From Zelopaecilomyces penicillatus (lineage: Eukaryota; Ascomycota; Sordariomycetes; Hypocreales; Pseudodiploosporaceae): a stretch of 64,000 bases of DNA. Every line of letters begins with the position of its first letter. Positions within the stretch are counted from its first letter, which is position 1. Below are positions 34,715 through 46,883 of the stretch, piece by piece. Location: the NCBI GenBank assembly GCA_005765155.1, contig VCCP01000002.1, positions 3,348,001 to 3,412,000 of the forward strand. The letters run 5' to 3'. The translations under genes were made by a program, and so were the position numbers. Below the pieces are notes generated by a model, which searched no databases, was not told the DNA's origin, and saw only the letters and a list, made by a program, of their open reading frames with translations.

Positions 34715-36547
34715 TGTGTATTGCGGTGGGTGTTCGAAGACCGGAGTGGTGTCTTTTGTCAATGGGATGCTCGAAATTGGTGTTTCGAGCTCAGGTCGTT
34801 CAAGGTAGCTGCGGTCAAGGGCGGATCTTGCGACAAGGCGGGATGTTTGGTACAGCAAGCTCGTCCAAAATCTGAGGTGGTCGGGTGGACTTTATTCCGG
34901 GTGTTGGAGATCTGGGGTCCACACTGGGCGAAGAGTGGGGTAGTTTGGATGCCAACGTCGACATAACATTTTCACTTCACATATCTCAGCTTCAATTCGA
35001 GTACAGCATCATTGACAGTTTTTTGTCATTAAAAATGTTCTTATTTATTTATTGAACATCATCATATTACTGTGGTCTGTGAGCTTGCATACTATAATGC
35101 TGCTGGGTAGTTGCGTGATGTTCTAAGGAACGCCATGAACTGATGCTGCTCCTGCTGTCATGACCAGTCCACTCAATCACACGTCGACCGCATCAGTCTC
35201 ACTATATTCTTCCTAAAATGGTTCTATTCAGCGAACAATCTCACTGATAATGTGCCATATATTGTATCATGAAAACGTCGTGTCAGAAGCGGGCGAAACC
35301 TGTGCCCTGGAGATCATCCACATGAGCATGTTCGGTACGGCGAGTGAATCCGTTTCATCATTTAAAATAACAAAACATGTTCAGAATGAGTAAACTTAAC
35401 TTACAGTCCAGATCACACCAAATACCTGATTCTCAACAGAACATAGTCTAGTCTTAAACTTGTTCCAAGTTTGTCAAGACAAGTTGAATGAGTGGTGAGA
35501 TTTGGGCGGCAGCAGTCTATTAAATAAAGATCAAAACATCCGCTCCTAATACCTTTTTCAGATCTCAAGTTGCAGTTCTCTTGCACGATGGTTTGTGGAC
35601 ACTCATTACTCATAGCTGTCTTCTCATAAGATGAGTCACTGGTGAAGCGGTACACAAGGTCGGTGTAATTATCGACCCGTTCATTAGGGAGAGTCTCATT
35701 CATTCATAATTCACTCGTAGGAAAAATCATCTTTTTCTACAGCAACGTCCATTTGGATCGCTAGATCTAACACAAACAACTATAACTATAACGCTTTCAT
35801 CAAGCAAACCTTGCTTTCGGCCCTCTGGCATTGACTTCGATTGTCAGGTCTCAATGCATCTTTAGCAAAATCAAGTCCCAAGTGTTCCATTGTAATTGAC
35901 TTTGCATCTAGGCAAAGTGATCAGCCATGAGTTTTGACTTTGTGAATCATACAGCCTGCTATATGACATTGTCACTGCATTCTGAGTCACCAAACGTTCG
36001 CTGATAGTCATTACGACCTATCACAGTTAAGGCGCATCTATCACAAGTCTCAAAATGTTTTGTTTAGAGTTCACAAAATTGACGAAACTATGTAATCTCT
36101 CAAAGATCAGTGCAATATTTGTGCTAGATAATGGGTGTGATCATAGTTTCTATTATCACCAAACGTATTTTTTTTGGCTGGCTCTAGGGTAGGTACGGCT
36201 AAGTTAGAACACATATTGGCATTCTCACCATCAGCTGTCCAAAGTAAATCCACCTGAATCAGAGAAAATCTATAAATAAATTGGAAATATTTATTGAAGT
36301 CTATCCTCGAAAACTATCTTGAAGTCTGTTGTGTCTCTAGTAAGCTGTAATCAATAGTCACCAATCCTCAACTTTCAACGTGAGGCATCAGCCACAATAC
36401 TTAAGACTATACGAAGGACGATATAAAATAACAGCACATAATGTTCACTGCAAAATCCAAAATAGCAAATAACTGACTCGCTTCATAGTTGATGTCACTA
36501 CTGGTCGGTTTGGACTATGATTGCAGTCCCCGAAATTTCCCTTTCCC

Positions 36548-36747
36548 GTTATGTTGAGAGGCTTGCAGGTCGCATTGAGAACTTACAGTGTCATTGTAGC
36601 TTTTGTACATCTATAGTGCTATTATGCTGACAGTAATACACAAGTGCATTGGATCGTCTTCAACATGGTTGCAGCTTCACATACACGTCCACACTGGCGT
36701 TATGCTGAGGGACATGTAGGTCGCATTGAACGTTGTCAATGTCAATG
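36548..36747 (+). repeat. Imperfect direct repeat pair, about 150 bp apart
   Basis: 36548-36596 and 36699-36747 share GTTATG.TGAG.G...TG.AGGTCGCATTGA and a looser GTGTCATTG/ATGTCAATG end. Most differences in the first part are transitions. Each copy is about 49 bases. Confidence 0.5.
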
Positions 36748-38688
36748 CGCCACCAATGCTACTCAACCTCGCCTTGTTGTAACCTGCTGGGACGTCATTA
36801 CGCATTTATCTACTTTCCGCTTTGTACCAGATTAAGCCGGCAGGCATGCAAGCGAACCAACTTACCAACCTTGGAGATATTCCCGGCAAGTAAGCAGCTT
36901 CGCTCCGAGGTCGGCCTGAACGGCATCCAAAATCAGATAACTCTGTAATGCAGATGAGACAAGGCGGGGTATGGGGGGATCTTCCGCATTCCCCACGGCT
37001 CGTTTGAGAAGGCTTGGAGTCCGGCTCGGTTTAATAACCAGCTTCTGGGGAGCCGAGCATCTCATGGGGTAGAGATTGAGTCATTGTCACGACTTATCCA
37101 GAACTGCAAACATGAGGGGTTGTACTAAAACGTGGGTTGGCATTCGTCATTTGTGTGTACTAGTGCTGATGGGACAGGCTTGAGTTGACATATCTTGATG
37201 ACAACTCAGCTGATTTGGCATTCCTGATCACAAACAAACTGGGGAACTAACCCCCAATCAGATGATCTATGTTTTGGATAATATATCTGACGGGCTGGGA
37301 AGGGATCATCTAAGGCGGAATAGAGTTAAGAAAGATTAGGTGATTTGCAAGTTACATCCCAAACGAGGTAAATGTGGAGATAGCGCTCGGGAATAATCAG
37401 CGGATGTAAACAGGAAATAAGCGCGGCCCGAAATCAGCATCAAAAGGTATTCGCGATTTGAGGGTCTCGGCTTAAGCCGAAGTTTGAATATTCGATGTTT
37501 GAGTGGAGAATCAAATCTCGGCTTAAGAAGAAGCGGCGTGATGGAGTCGCGGATGTAAGTGGATGTTGATGCCATATTTCGTGTGTATTGGAAATGGAGT
37601 TTATGATGCGTACAATACTGGCAGTGGGCCGGTTCACGATAACTGGAGTCTTGATGCTCGCCTACAGAAGCGACACAACATCGATTGTCATTTCGGGCTC
37701 CATCTTGTGGGTACAAAAGAGTAATCCACGGGTTTTATTACTATGGGACGAATTGGCACACACACACACAATACCTAGTAACTGTATGTGACTCTTCCAC
37801 AAACCTGCATGTGATGTTTAAGTTGTAGTTCTGGTAGTAAAGTCTGGGAGCCCTTTTCCCGATTAGGGCTCTCTGGCGCAACTCTGCTCATCAATGATTA
37901 ATGACTTGCGATGGTGGTGGTGCTTGTAGGGGGGGGGTCATGATGCCCGATCGGGGGGGGGGGCGGGAAACCATGTGGTTAGCTGAACCACATTCTTGGC
38001 ACACGCGCATGAGGAGCGAGAAAAAAGCTGCACGGTGAAGGAAAAAAAAAAAAACCACAGTGAAAAACGGGTCCTGGTGCCTACTGTACTCCATTCTGTA
38101 CGTACAATTCTCTTTAGGTACACTTTTCAAATAAATAATAGACCTGAGACTTTGCCATTTCATGCATGAGCACGGATACGGGAAGATGATGGGGGGGTCG
38201 GTGCCTTTGCGCGAAGTAACCAAATATTCGGTAGTCATTTATGTGCATCATCACTTTTTTTTCTCTTCAATGGTTGACTGTTTTATGTGTTTCTCTAGTT
38301 GTTCAACTTTAGAGGCAGTTACTTGGTGTTTTGTTTGTTGGATGGGTTTTCTCCGTTAAATGTCCCAACTTGGGCAATACAATGAGAAAAAACCAGAACA
38401 ACACCAAAATTTTAGGGCAGTTACAAGCGTTTGTGATTTTGCGGGAACGGCAAACGGGTCGCGATGCCCTAACCTAAAATTTTCGTCCTTTCATTTCTCT
38501 TTCTAACAGCCCTCTCCAGCCACAAAGATTCTGATAGAAGTCGATGAGAAAAGTGTGGCCCCGTTTTATTTTGACGTTTGATTCCATTCCTAAACAGGCA
38601 CACAGGCACACATGCACCATCGAGATCGAAGCCACCGTTTTGCATGAAGTGACATTTCACTAGACGGAGAAAGAGGTTTGAGCGTGAA

Positions 38689-38705
38689 GGGGGGGGGGGG
38701 GGGGG
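38689..38705. repeat. Poly-G run of 17
   Basis: Seventeen consecutive G residues, the longest homopolymer noticed. Run length may be affected by sequencing. Confidence 0.8.
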
Positions 38706-41432
38706 ATAATGAAAATGACGGAGATGTTTTTTTTACACTCGTACTAATAACTGCTTCTAGAATTGTAACCAGGGTTGGGTGGGCTCTGTACGTAATATCC
38801 TGGTTATTCCCCTTTGGAGGTATAGTAGCATTTGATGAAAAGGCTGGCGAGCTGCCAACCATTGGACGAAAAGAGAGGATCCAATGACTAACACAAGGTC
38901 CTGGATGCTGTCTGCTGGCCATTTCTAGCCAGCCAACCTCGATTAAAATATTTTCCCTCTATAATAATAAGTGGATTTATCTGGGTCTTTCTCTCCGTAT
39001 TAGCCGGACAATGTGCCGCCAGCGAATCACATAACCACGTTGTGCAGTTTTCATTCGCTGTCCACTGTATGTATTACAAGTGAACCAACTGCAACCAACA
39101 AGAAGCAAACGGGTATTTTTACTTTCCCATCTTTGCCTCACCCTGAGGGTAAGAAGATCCACAGCGCACACTAATGGTTTAATAATAATAATAAAAAAAA
39201 CTGCCTCGTCCTGGTGACCTGAATTGAATTTTTTGGTCTGCCCCCCCTTGTCCTAGGTAGTGGAGAGGGAGGAGGGGACCCGGTCATCATTATTGCCCGT
39301 TCATTACAGTTACCAGTTTCAGTCAGTTCTCACGACTACCAAAAAAAAAACAAGACCACCCACCCTTCCATTGTACAAATAAACTGGGGCCCCGGCGCCG
39401 GCTGCCACCGGTGTTTTACGGGGCCTTTTGGGATTGAGGGTTCTCGAAAGCTCCGTTTAAATGAAATCGAGGTACGTAAACACTCGACTCCCATCACGGA
39501 GTTGACGATATTAACTCTCTCGTACTGTGAATTTACACGCCCAAAATCATAGCAATGCCAATCTACTCGTCGTATTCTTGTACGGATGATCCAAAATTTT
39601 GATTGATGAAGCCTGGGCTCAGCAAGGCAGATAGGGCGCATTAATAATTCTGTGTTATTGCGTGAAGCCCTGATGGCTTCGGTGTTTCTAAGCAGCCACG
39701 TGGAAACAGCTTTGTGAGTAAAATGGGCTGTTACATTATTTGCTGTGGTTTATTAGAAGGGGGGGAGACTCTAGTGTGGACTAGTTCTAATGTAGGTAAA
39801 CCGATGATGAAATTCAAAAGGCGTGATGATGGGGGTGGGTGGTGGTTGTGTAGCAGCCACTGACGGCCGGAACCTTGAAGGGCTCTGGCCGATAGCCGCT
39901 CCGGGAAAAGGAGCCTCCCCCAGTCATTCATTGATGGCGCGGATATGTGGGTAGGTAGGTAGGCTACACAGTAGCTGTAGACAGTGGAGATGTACCTGTA
40001 ATGCAGTGTAGTCCGGCGCAGTTTTCCGGCGCCAACGGCCATCACGCCACTGGAGCCTCCACTGGCAACACGACGACGAGCCAGCAAGCAATCCATGGAT
40101 CCTCCGTGATGTGCAGCAAGGGCGTGGAGAGGGTCCCATGGCATGGCATAGTATGACATGGCTGTTTATTTGCTCCCCCATGTCGGGTATCAGATTACCT
40201 ACTACCTAATTAACGATAGTAGGTATCTGACCAATGTGGCATTCTACGTGTCCGTTTCCACGGAGTAAGACTTCCATGGTCCACGGAGCACCTGAAGCTG
40301 ACATTGCCGTTTTACCATACCGCTAATAATTCAATAAACATCTTGTGCGACTGGGGAAGATTAGGATTGGAAATACGGATCTCGTCCATTTATAAACAAT
40401 ACAAGCCTTAACTATGAAGCTTCAGGCATTAAGCCATGTATCTACCGTATTGCTTCGTATCTACTAAAACTTGCTCCCTATTTGCTAGATTCTCACAGGC
40501 CATCCAGTATCCGTTCTCCTTCGTCAGCAGCATCAGCTGGATTGGACGCCACCATCAAGAACCGTTTGTCATCCGTTGTTTACGCACCTCCATCGCTGTT
40601 AGGTCAGGTGTGCCGTCGCCTTAGGTACGAGCGCGCGCGCGCCCTGCGGCTGTCAACGGTCAGTCGATGGTCCCATTGATGGCTGACACAAAAACAGAGG
40701 GGAGCTGGGCTGAAAGCGCGAACCTGAGCGCCGGTCATCGGAGCCAACCACCAGACAATTGAGATGCTGTAATGATGGCTGGTTAGTTTTGACATGCGCA
40801 GCTGTAGCGTAGGGCGTCTAGCTTGTTTTTAATAAGGCGAAATGTGTAATCGACCTGCCTGTGCTTGCTAGGGGTGCAACTCCTCCATGTACAGACCGGT
40901 GATGGGTGGTTGCGCCTTGCGAGCCGGCCAGCCGATCGACTAACACCTCCCTCCATGTCATGGCATTACAGGGCTCCGCGGGCTTGCGAATTTAGTACCT
41001 ACTAGGTACTTTGGTACTCTTTGTAGTGCTGAGCTGAATTCCCGGATAGGTACCTACTGTCTTACTGTCAGAAGTCCAAAGCTGGCACGGCATTTCCATC
41101 GGAATTACCAAAGTTGAGCCCATAAACAGTACGACGTGCAATCGACGATTGGCAGCATTGGCATCAATTACCGGTTTACGTATGTTATTGAATAGTCAGT
41201 GCGTGCGTGGGTAGGTATCGAACGTAAAAAACTTCAATTGCTACCAAGCACGGGGGGGGGAAGCCACGCAGCTGGTGTACAGTATATCCGTACAGTGCAG
41301 TCTGTTATTGCCTATACTCCGAGAAAAGCACGACCAAGCGCCGACCGTTCACCAGTCCCACTCCTGCTGCACCCTCCCATCTACCCAAGGCGCATGAGAA
41401 AAAAGGGAGGCTCCACTGTGCCGTGACAAGTT

Positions 41433-41459
41433 GGTGGTGGTGGTGGTGGTGGTGGTGGT
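41433..41459. repeat. (GGT)9 microsatellite
   Basis: Nine perfect GGT units followed within 20 bases by a GT-rich tract (about 41473-41571, mixed GTGTTTGTGTG and TGTGTGTGTATG). Non-coding. Confidence 0.85.
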
Positions 41460-42931
41460 GGGTGTCATCAAGGTGTGCGTGTTGTGTGTGTTTGTGTGTG
41501 TTTGTGTGTGAGCACAGTAGGTACTCCGTATGCGCTTTGTGTGCATGCTGTGTGTGTGTGTATGTGTGCTGTAAAAACGAACATCCAACCACTAGTAGCC
41601 CACCCCTGGACGCTGGAAGGGCGCGCTGCGGGATGGGTCTCAGCAGGCGGCGATGTAAACTGGACACCTAAAAGAAAGACCCACAGTGGACGGGGCACCG
41701 GTGCGGTACGGGAGGTACCTGGCTGGGGCGGATAATCCACAGTTTTACAGGCAGCTAGCTCTGCAGTAACAATAGGTAGAAAAAAAAAAAGTTGGCCGGC
41801 AAATCCACCCCGTGAGTGACTGACACACAGGTACCTGCTGGCTGGCCAAACCGCTACATGCCGAAGACCCAGAATAAATCTCGTGAACGAGCGACTCTAA
41901 CCTGAGAAATATATAATAGTTGACGGGTGCCCCCCTTTCTTGAATCCCCTGATTTACATGATTAGAACCATTCTGTTTTGTTCCGTTTAAAGACTTGGGA
42001 AACGTTTTACATTTACACACTATTGGCATTTCACACACATATTCACATCTATCTTGCTAGCCTCACATCAGCCTCATTCCATCCCCTTCAGCCCTGTGCG
42101 CTTTGCTTTGCTGGTGCTTGGCCCTAGACACGGAACAAGCCTCAGCTGGGGATAACAACACTCAGCTCCTTTTATTTTTTCACCCGTGCGAGAAACAGAG
42201 TATAGAGCATTATTTTGAACATTACAGCTTGTTCATACATACAACACATACAACACACGCAGACCACGCGCCCATTGTGCCTATTGTCTCGGCACTTTGT
42301 AGGCATTGGCCTGTCATTGCACCACATTGCGTCATCCAAGACTTTTGGGGCTCTTGTACACCGAGGGCATTTCCAATAAAAACGAAACTGACAGCACAAA
42401 ATACACCACTAGCTAGCTATCTGTCGCTAAAAAAGAATTATTCAGAGGCAGCTGTCTTCATTAATTTACGACCAAAGACATAGCTGTTGGTGGCAACCAC
42501 TAGATCGAAACCGCATCCGCCAACCACGGCAGCGCTCCAACGCCCCGGTCAGGATCATCAGACCGCCAGCCAAGAGAAACGCACCCTGTTTACCCCTCCT
42601 CTGCCAAGCTACACCTTTTCCCTTATTACAGGAAGGGGGGGCTTCCTTTCAGGCGTTAGGGATCTACGATACCGGTACATGTGCGTTGGTAACATCGTGC
42701 CGCTTGTGAATGACCAAGACTTGGGCTGAGAGGGGGAGTGGGAAAGACTAGCAAAAAGCAGAAGCAAGGTTCGCCCCAAAAAGGAACGAGAGGGAGACGA
42801 AAGAGAGAGAGAGACAGCTGTGAGGACATATCAATCCCCTGCTACCCTCCTTTTTATCTCTCTGGTTTGAAAACCTCACTTGTCTTTGCTCTCAATTCTC
42901 CCTTGTGAGAAGACCGACTTACACATTCACA

Positions 42932-44425
42932 ATGCCCCACCTCGTGGCCAGCTTCCTGCGATCGTCGCAAGGAAACATCTCCAACATCAAGAACGCCGCC
43001 GTATCGCGGTCCCGCAACGGCTCCCGTAACCCGTCCCGAAACACATCCCGCAACACCAGCCCACACAACGACTCCTCCTCGTCTTCCGCCGATGGCGACG
43101 CACACACCCACGCCGTCAAGATGCCCGACCTCGTCGAGGCCGTCAAGAAGCACCACCGGCTATCACTGCACTTTGGCCGCTCATCTTTCAACAAGGAACC
43201 CCAGCGCCCTTACTCACCTGTGACTCTCGACTGGAACATGGAGAGCCCGCCGGTCGTGTTCCACGGCGCACCGGATGAGAGCACAGGCGCCCTTGTCTCT
43301 GGCCAGCTGTTTGTCGACGTCAAGGAGGAGTTTGTCGAGCTGGACAGCTTTTCTGCCGTGCTGAACCTGCGGACAACGCATAAGCGACCTGCGCACAAGG
43401 ACTGCAACAACTGCCAGACCCAGACTATGGAGCTCAAGGCGTGGAGCTTTCTCGCCCAGCCAGCTGTCTTGTATCGCGGCCGACACCAATTCCCCTTTTC
43501 TGCCCTTCTCGACGGACAGCTCCCGGCGTCGGTGGACACTCCGCTCGTGTCCATCACGTACGAGCTCAAGGCCGAGGCCGTGATTGCACACAGCTCCGAG
43601 TCTCCCGCGGCGGCGGCCAAGTTTGCGCAGACGATCAGCGTCAAGCGGTCACTGCCGGAGCCGCTCTACCCTCACCACTCTGTGCGCGTCTTCCCGCCTA
43701 CCAACATCAAGGCTGATGCGCACTACATGTCTGTTATTCGACCTTCGGGTACTAGCAAGATGACGCTCAAGCTAGACGGCCTGCTGTCCCGCAACGAAAA
43801 AGTCAAGACGCTGGACCTGTGGAAGCTCAAGAAGCTCACCTGGAAGCTGGAGGAGACTACCAAGACCGTCGCCCCAGCCTGCGAGCGACACATGTCTACG
43901 CCTTCTTCAGACTCTGAGGAAGCTTCTCCTGTTAGGGGAGTTTCCCGCGCCGAGACCCGTGTTATTGGAGAGAAGCACCTCTACGAAGGCTGGAAGTCCG
44001 ACTACTCCGGCACCGACGGCACCGTCGACATGGAGTTTGACTTTGGTGTCAACCAGCACATGCCGCACACCCACCTGCTCAAGTACGCCTGCGACGTCAA
44101 GACCCCCGAGGGCACTGAAGTCAGCCACTCGCTCGTCCTCGAGCTCGTCGTCTCCAAGGAGTACGCACCCGAGAATAAGCCTCACATCTCGCACCAGACG
44201 GGAACCGGCCGCGTGCTACGCATGCACTTTGCCGTCACGCTTACGGACTGCGCCGGGCTAGGTGTCAGCTGGGACAATGAGGCCCCCCCCGTGTATGAGG
44301 ACGTGCCGCCGAGCCCGCCAGAGTATCCTACAGAACCTCCGATTGAGTATGATGATTTGGAGGAGTTGGATGCGCTGAGGGCGGGCAATAGTGCTCCGTG
44401 CAGTCGGCGTGGCAGTGCCAGCTGA
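42932..44425 (+). CDS. LDB19-type arrestin-related trafficking adaptor
   Basis: Cytosolic adaptor that probably links plasma-membrane transporters to an Rsp5/HulA-type HECT ubiquitin ligase for endocytosis, as yeast Art1/Ldb19 does. Single exon, 497 residues. Arrestin-like beta-sandwich sequence runs from about residue 80 (SPVTLDWNMESPPVVFHG, GALVSGQLFVDVKEEFVELDSFSAVLNLRT) through FPFSALLDGQLPASVDTPLVSITYELKAEA to LLKYACDVKTPEGTEVSHSLVLELVV. Ligase-binding PPxY motifs occur near the C-terminus: PPVY (452-455) and PPEY (462-465). The N-terminus has a repeated Ser-Arg-Asn pattern (SRNGSRNPSRNTSRNTS), likely phosphorylated. The ATG at 42932 is chosen over an upstream in-frame non-ATG start because it has good context (CACAATGCC). 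A HxCNNC-type Cys pair (KDCNNCQTQ) follows the first strands. Confidence 0.85.
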   Translation: MPHLVASFLRSSQGNISNIKNAAVSRSRNGSRNPSRNTSRNTSPHNDSSSSSADGDAHTHAVKMPDLVEAVKKHHRLSLHFGRSSFNKEPQRPYSPVTLDWNMESPPVVFHGAPDESTGALVSGQLFVDVKEEFVELDSFSAVLNLRTTHKRPAHKDCNNCQTQTMELKAWSFLAQPAVLYRGRHQFPFSALLDGQLPASVDTPLVSITYELKAEAVIAHSSESPAAAAKFAQTISVKRSLPEPLYPHHSVRVFPPTNIKADAHYMSVIRPSGTSKMTLKLDGLLSRNEKVKTLDLWKLKKLTWKLEETTKTVAPACERHMSTPSSDSEEASPVRGVSRAETRVIGEKHLYEGWKSDYSGTDGTVDMEFDFGVNQHMPHTHLLKYACDVKTPEGTEVSHSLVLELVVSKEYAPENKPHISHQTGTGRVLRMHFAVTLTDCAGLGVSWDNEAPPVYEDVPPSPPEYPTEPPIEYDDLEELDALRAGNSAPCSRRGSAS

Positions 44426-44735
44426 TTTGAAAGATGTTTTACTCGATGCTAGCATTCTTTCCATTCTCACTATTTTATTTGTCTGTCTGTCTTTTTTTTT
44501 CTTCTTTTCTTTCTTCTATTTGAACTTTTGGGTATTTCGCAAAGTATGATATCACAGGCGGCGAAACTACGGGTTTCTTTTTTACTTGGAAGGCTTCCAA
44601 GACACGATGAAAACGGAAATTATTATACCCACTGCAGCGATAAAACAGGCATGGAATTTATCTTTGAAAGGGGGGATACAGAAACTGCAAACCATTTTGT
44701 GCTTTGTCTTTTTTATATGCTCCTTTTTTTTCTTT

Positions 44736-44755
44736 GGTTGGTTGGTTGGTTGGTT
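44736..44755. repeat. (GGTT)5 microsatellite
   Basis: Five perfect GGTT units. A second identical array lies at 46163-46182 in the same orientation. Confidence 0.85.
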
Positions 44756-46162
44756 ACAATTTAGGAGACATGGAATGGCGTTTTTACTTGAAGCTGTATA
44801 CTTGGCGACTGTTGCACCAAAAACACTCTGGATGTGTACGTGGACAGGAAGATTTACTGTTAATTGTTTAATGATAAAAATAAATTCTACTCAAAGTCAA
44901 ATATGTTTACCTCTTGTGATGTGTTTCCACATTCTAGATGACATGTGCCAATTAATCAGATCTTCAACGTTACAAGTGAGCGAGCTAGGAGCATCCACAT
45001 CTGGCTGCTTCATACCATGCTGTATCCCAGCCGACGTTAAAATGAGTCACTCACGTCTCGTGTCAATTGCTAGTTTGGGACATCCCATCTCCAATCCCCC
45101 ATACTCGGAACCCGGAAGATACCCCACGAGGCCCAAGCGAGCCAAGATGGCGCATCCCGAAGCGAAGAGCTAGTATTCCAGTCTACTCGTGCTAAGCAGA
45201 AAAGGGGACCATAGAGGTAGAGCTAGCTGAAAAGCCCATTATTGCGGCTGCTCATGACAGGTGGGAGCTGTTGATACAGGATGCGCGGGGAGGGCTGGCT
45301 GCATTGAAGAATCCCACGGACTTGGAGTTGGATTCCGCGGACTTGCTGGGGTGAAGTCCGTGGAATCTGACTGCTGTATTTTAAAGAAGTATTGGTATTA
45401 GGCTCTGAATGTGGCGTAAAAGGGGGGCGTCTGTCTATGTGCAAGGAGGGATGCAGGCCGAGTTCGGCGTCTGAGCGGGCGTGTGACTTAGCGTGCGGTG
45501 TGGGTCGAGGTGGAAGCCGGGCACGGAGGCGGGAGGAGAGTGCCGGAGACGGATGAGAGTACCGGAGTAGTGGGTCACGGGGCGCGGCGGTAGGTAGAGG
45601 AAGTGTGTATGTTCGGTATTCAAGATGTAAGATAATTTGAATTTAGAATCGGAGATGGTGGTAGACGGGGAGTGGTGATGATGTGATGAGAATGGGCAAA
45701 GCAAGGATGGGATTGGGATTGCAGAGATTACATTGTGAGATGGGGTACTTACTGTGTGAGATTTGGGAAAATTGATGCTGACACCTGAATTTTGTGGCGA
45801 TGAATCTATTTCAGGACATGACGGATGGCCCATGTTGAGTATGACACTAATATTCGGCCGTTTTAACTATGAATATCCACATCAATTCATCAGACACTTC
45901 AAATAAGATACTGATCCAACGCACACATTGAAATCAGGGCTTAGGGCCACCGCCATCTCAACCTCTAGCTAGGCGCACATACCCAAATGCACAGAGTAAC
46001 ACGGAAACCTTCGTACCTACATACTATAGGTAGGTGGGTGAGTACTACAAGTAAGTACCTAACAATAGCTTTTATTTTCCTGCAGCTCGGACGTTGCCGA
46101 AGCCTTGTTTCCGTAAGGTCCCTTTTTTTTTCCTCTGCGTTAACTCGAAAATCTTTTCTTAG

Positions 46163-46182
46163 GGTTGGTTGGTTGGTTGGTT
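46163..46182. repeat. (GGTT)5 microsatellite
   Basis: Five perfect GGTT units, followed by GATTGGCAG. Same array type and length as 44736-44755. Confidence 0.85.
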
Positions 46183-46883
46183 GATTGGCAGAGAGGGAAG
46201 GGAAAAATCTTCTCTCGGATGATCGGCAAGCTTCGGTGCATTGTTCCTGGCGTTGCATCATCACGATTTTGTATCCACTCTTACCTACCTACTTCTCGGG
46301 AGGGGCGGGTTGCATACGAGTTGTACATAATAAACGAGTCATGGAAATCCTTAAGCCGAGCTTCCAAAATAAGCGCGGAAGGCCCCTGTTTTTCTTCACT
46401 CCGAGTAACTATTTCAGACAGTGGGAGGAGAGAGCCCGGTAGCACTGTGTATAAGGCTGGCTGTTCTGTTTTGCAGTTCCGTGTTTTTTTGTGGGTTTGC
46501 TAAGAACGAGCAAGGTTTTGTGTGTGACGACGGCGTTGATTTTTTCTTCGTAGCGGGATTCTAGAAGCAATGTTGAGGAGTAGGGGGGGTGGGATCACAG
46601 ATGGATGAGATCGGTTGGGATTGTGCGTACCGCTAGACTTGCATTGCCGGCATTTCTTGCAACTACCTGCTTGCCAAGAAAACGAAATAGTCCAATTCGA
46701 TTCAGTATTTGCAATGAGCAACGGTCATCGTTAATAGACGTCTCTGCCCAAAAGCAGGAAGGTACATGGTCTTAAGAACGCCAAAACTATCGTAGGAGTT
46801 TGTTACTATAATACACACTGCAACTACAGTTAAGCCTCAAAATTGCCCACACAACTCTAATCAACACAAATAAACAACATCCA

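Larger units (their letters stand above)
34715..42931. other. 8.2-kb gene-poor stretch
   Basis: No convincing protein, tRNA or rRNA gene in the longest gap of the window. About 34980-36650 is visibly AT-rich with almost no long open frames on either strand. 36540-36750 contains an imperfect direct repeat. 37440-37530 contains the direct repeat TCTCGGCTTAAG twice and one perfect palindrome (CGGCTTAAGCCG). 38000-42900 is rich in homopolymers and microsatellites. The last kilobase before 42932 is probably the long promoter and leader of the arrestin gene. Confidence 0.5.
44426..46883. other. Intergenic between convergent genes
   Basis: About 2.5 kb without a supportable gene, between the arrestin gene (plus) and the E3 ligase gene (minus). 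It includes a pyrimidine tract at 44475-44520 just after the arrestin stop, and two (GGTT)5 arrays. Confidence 0.5.
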
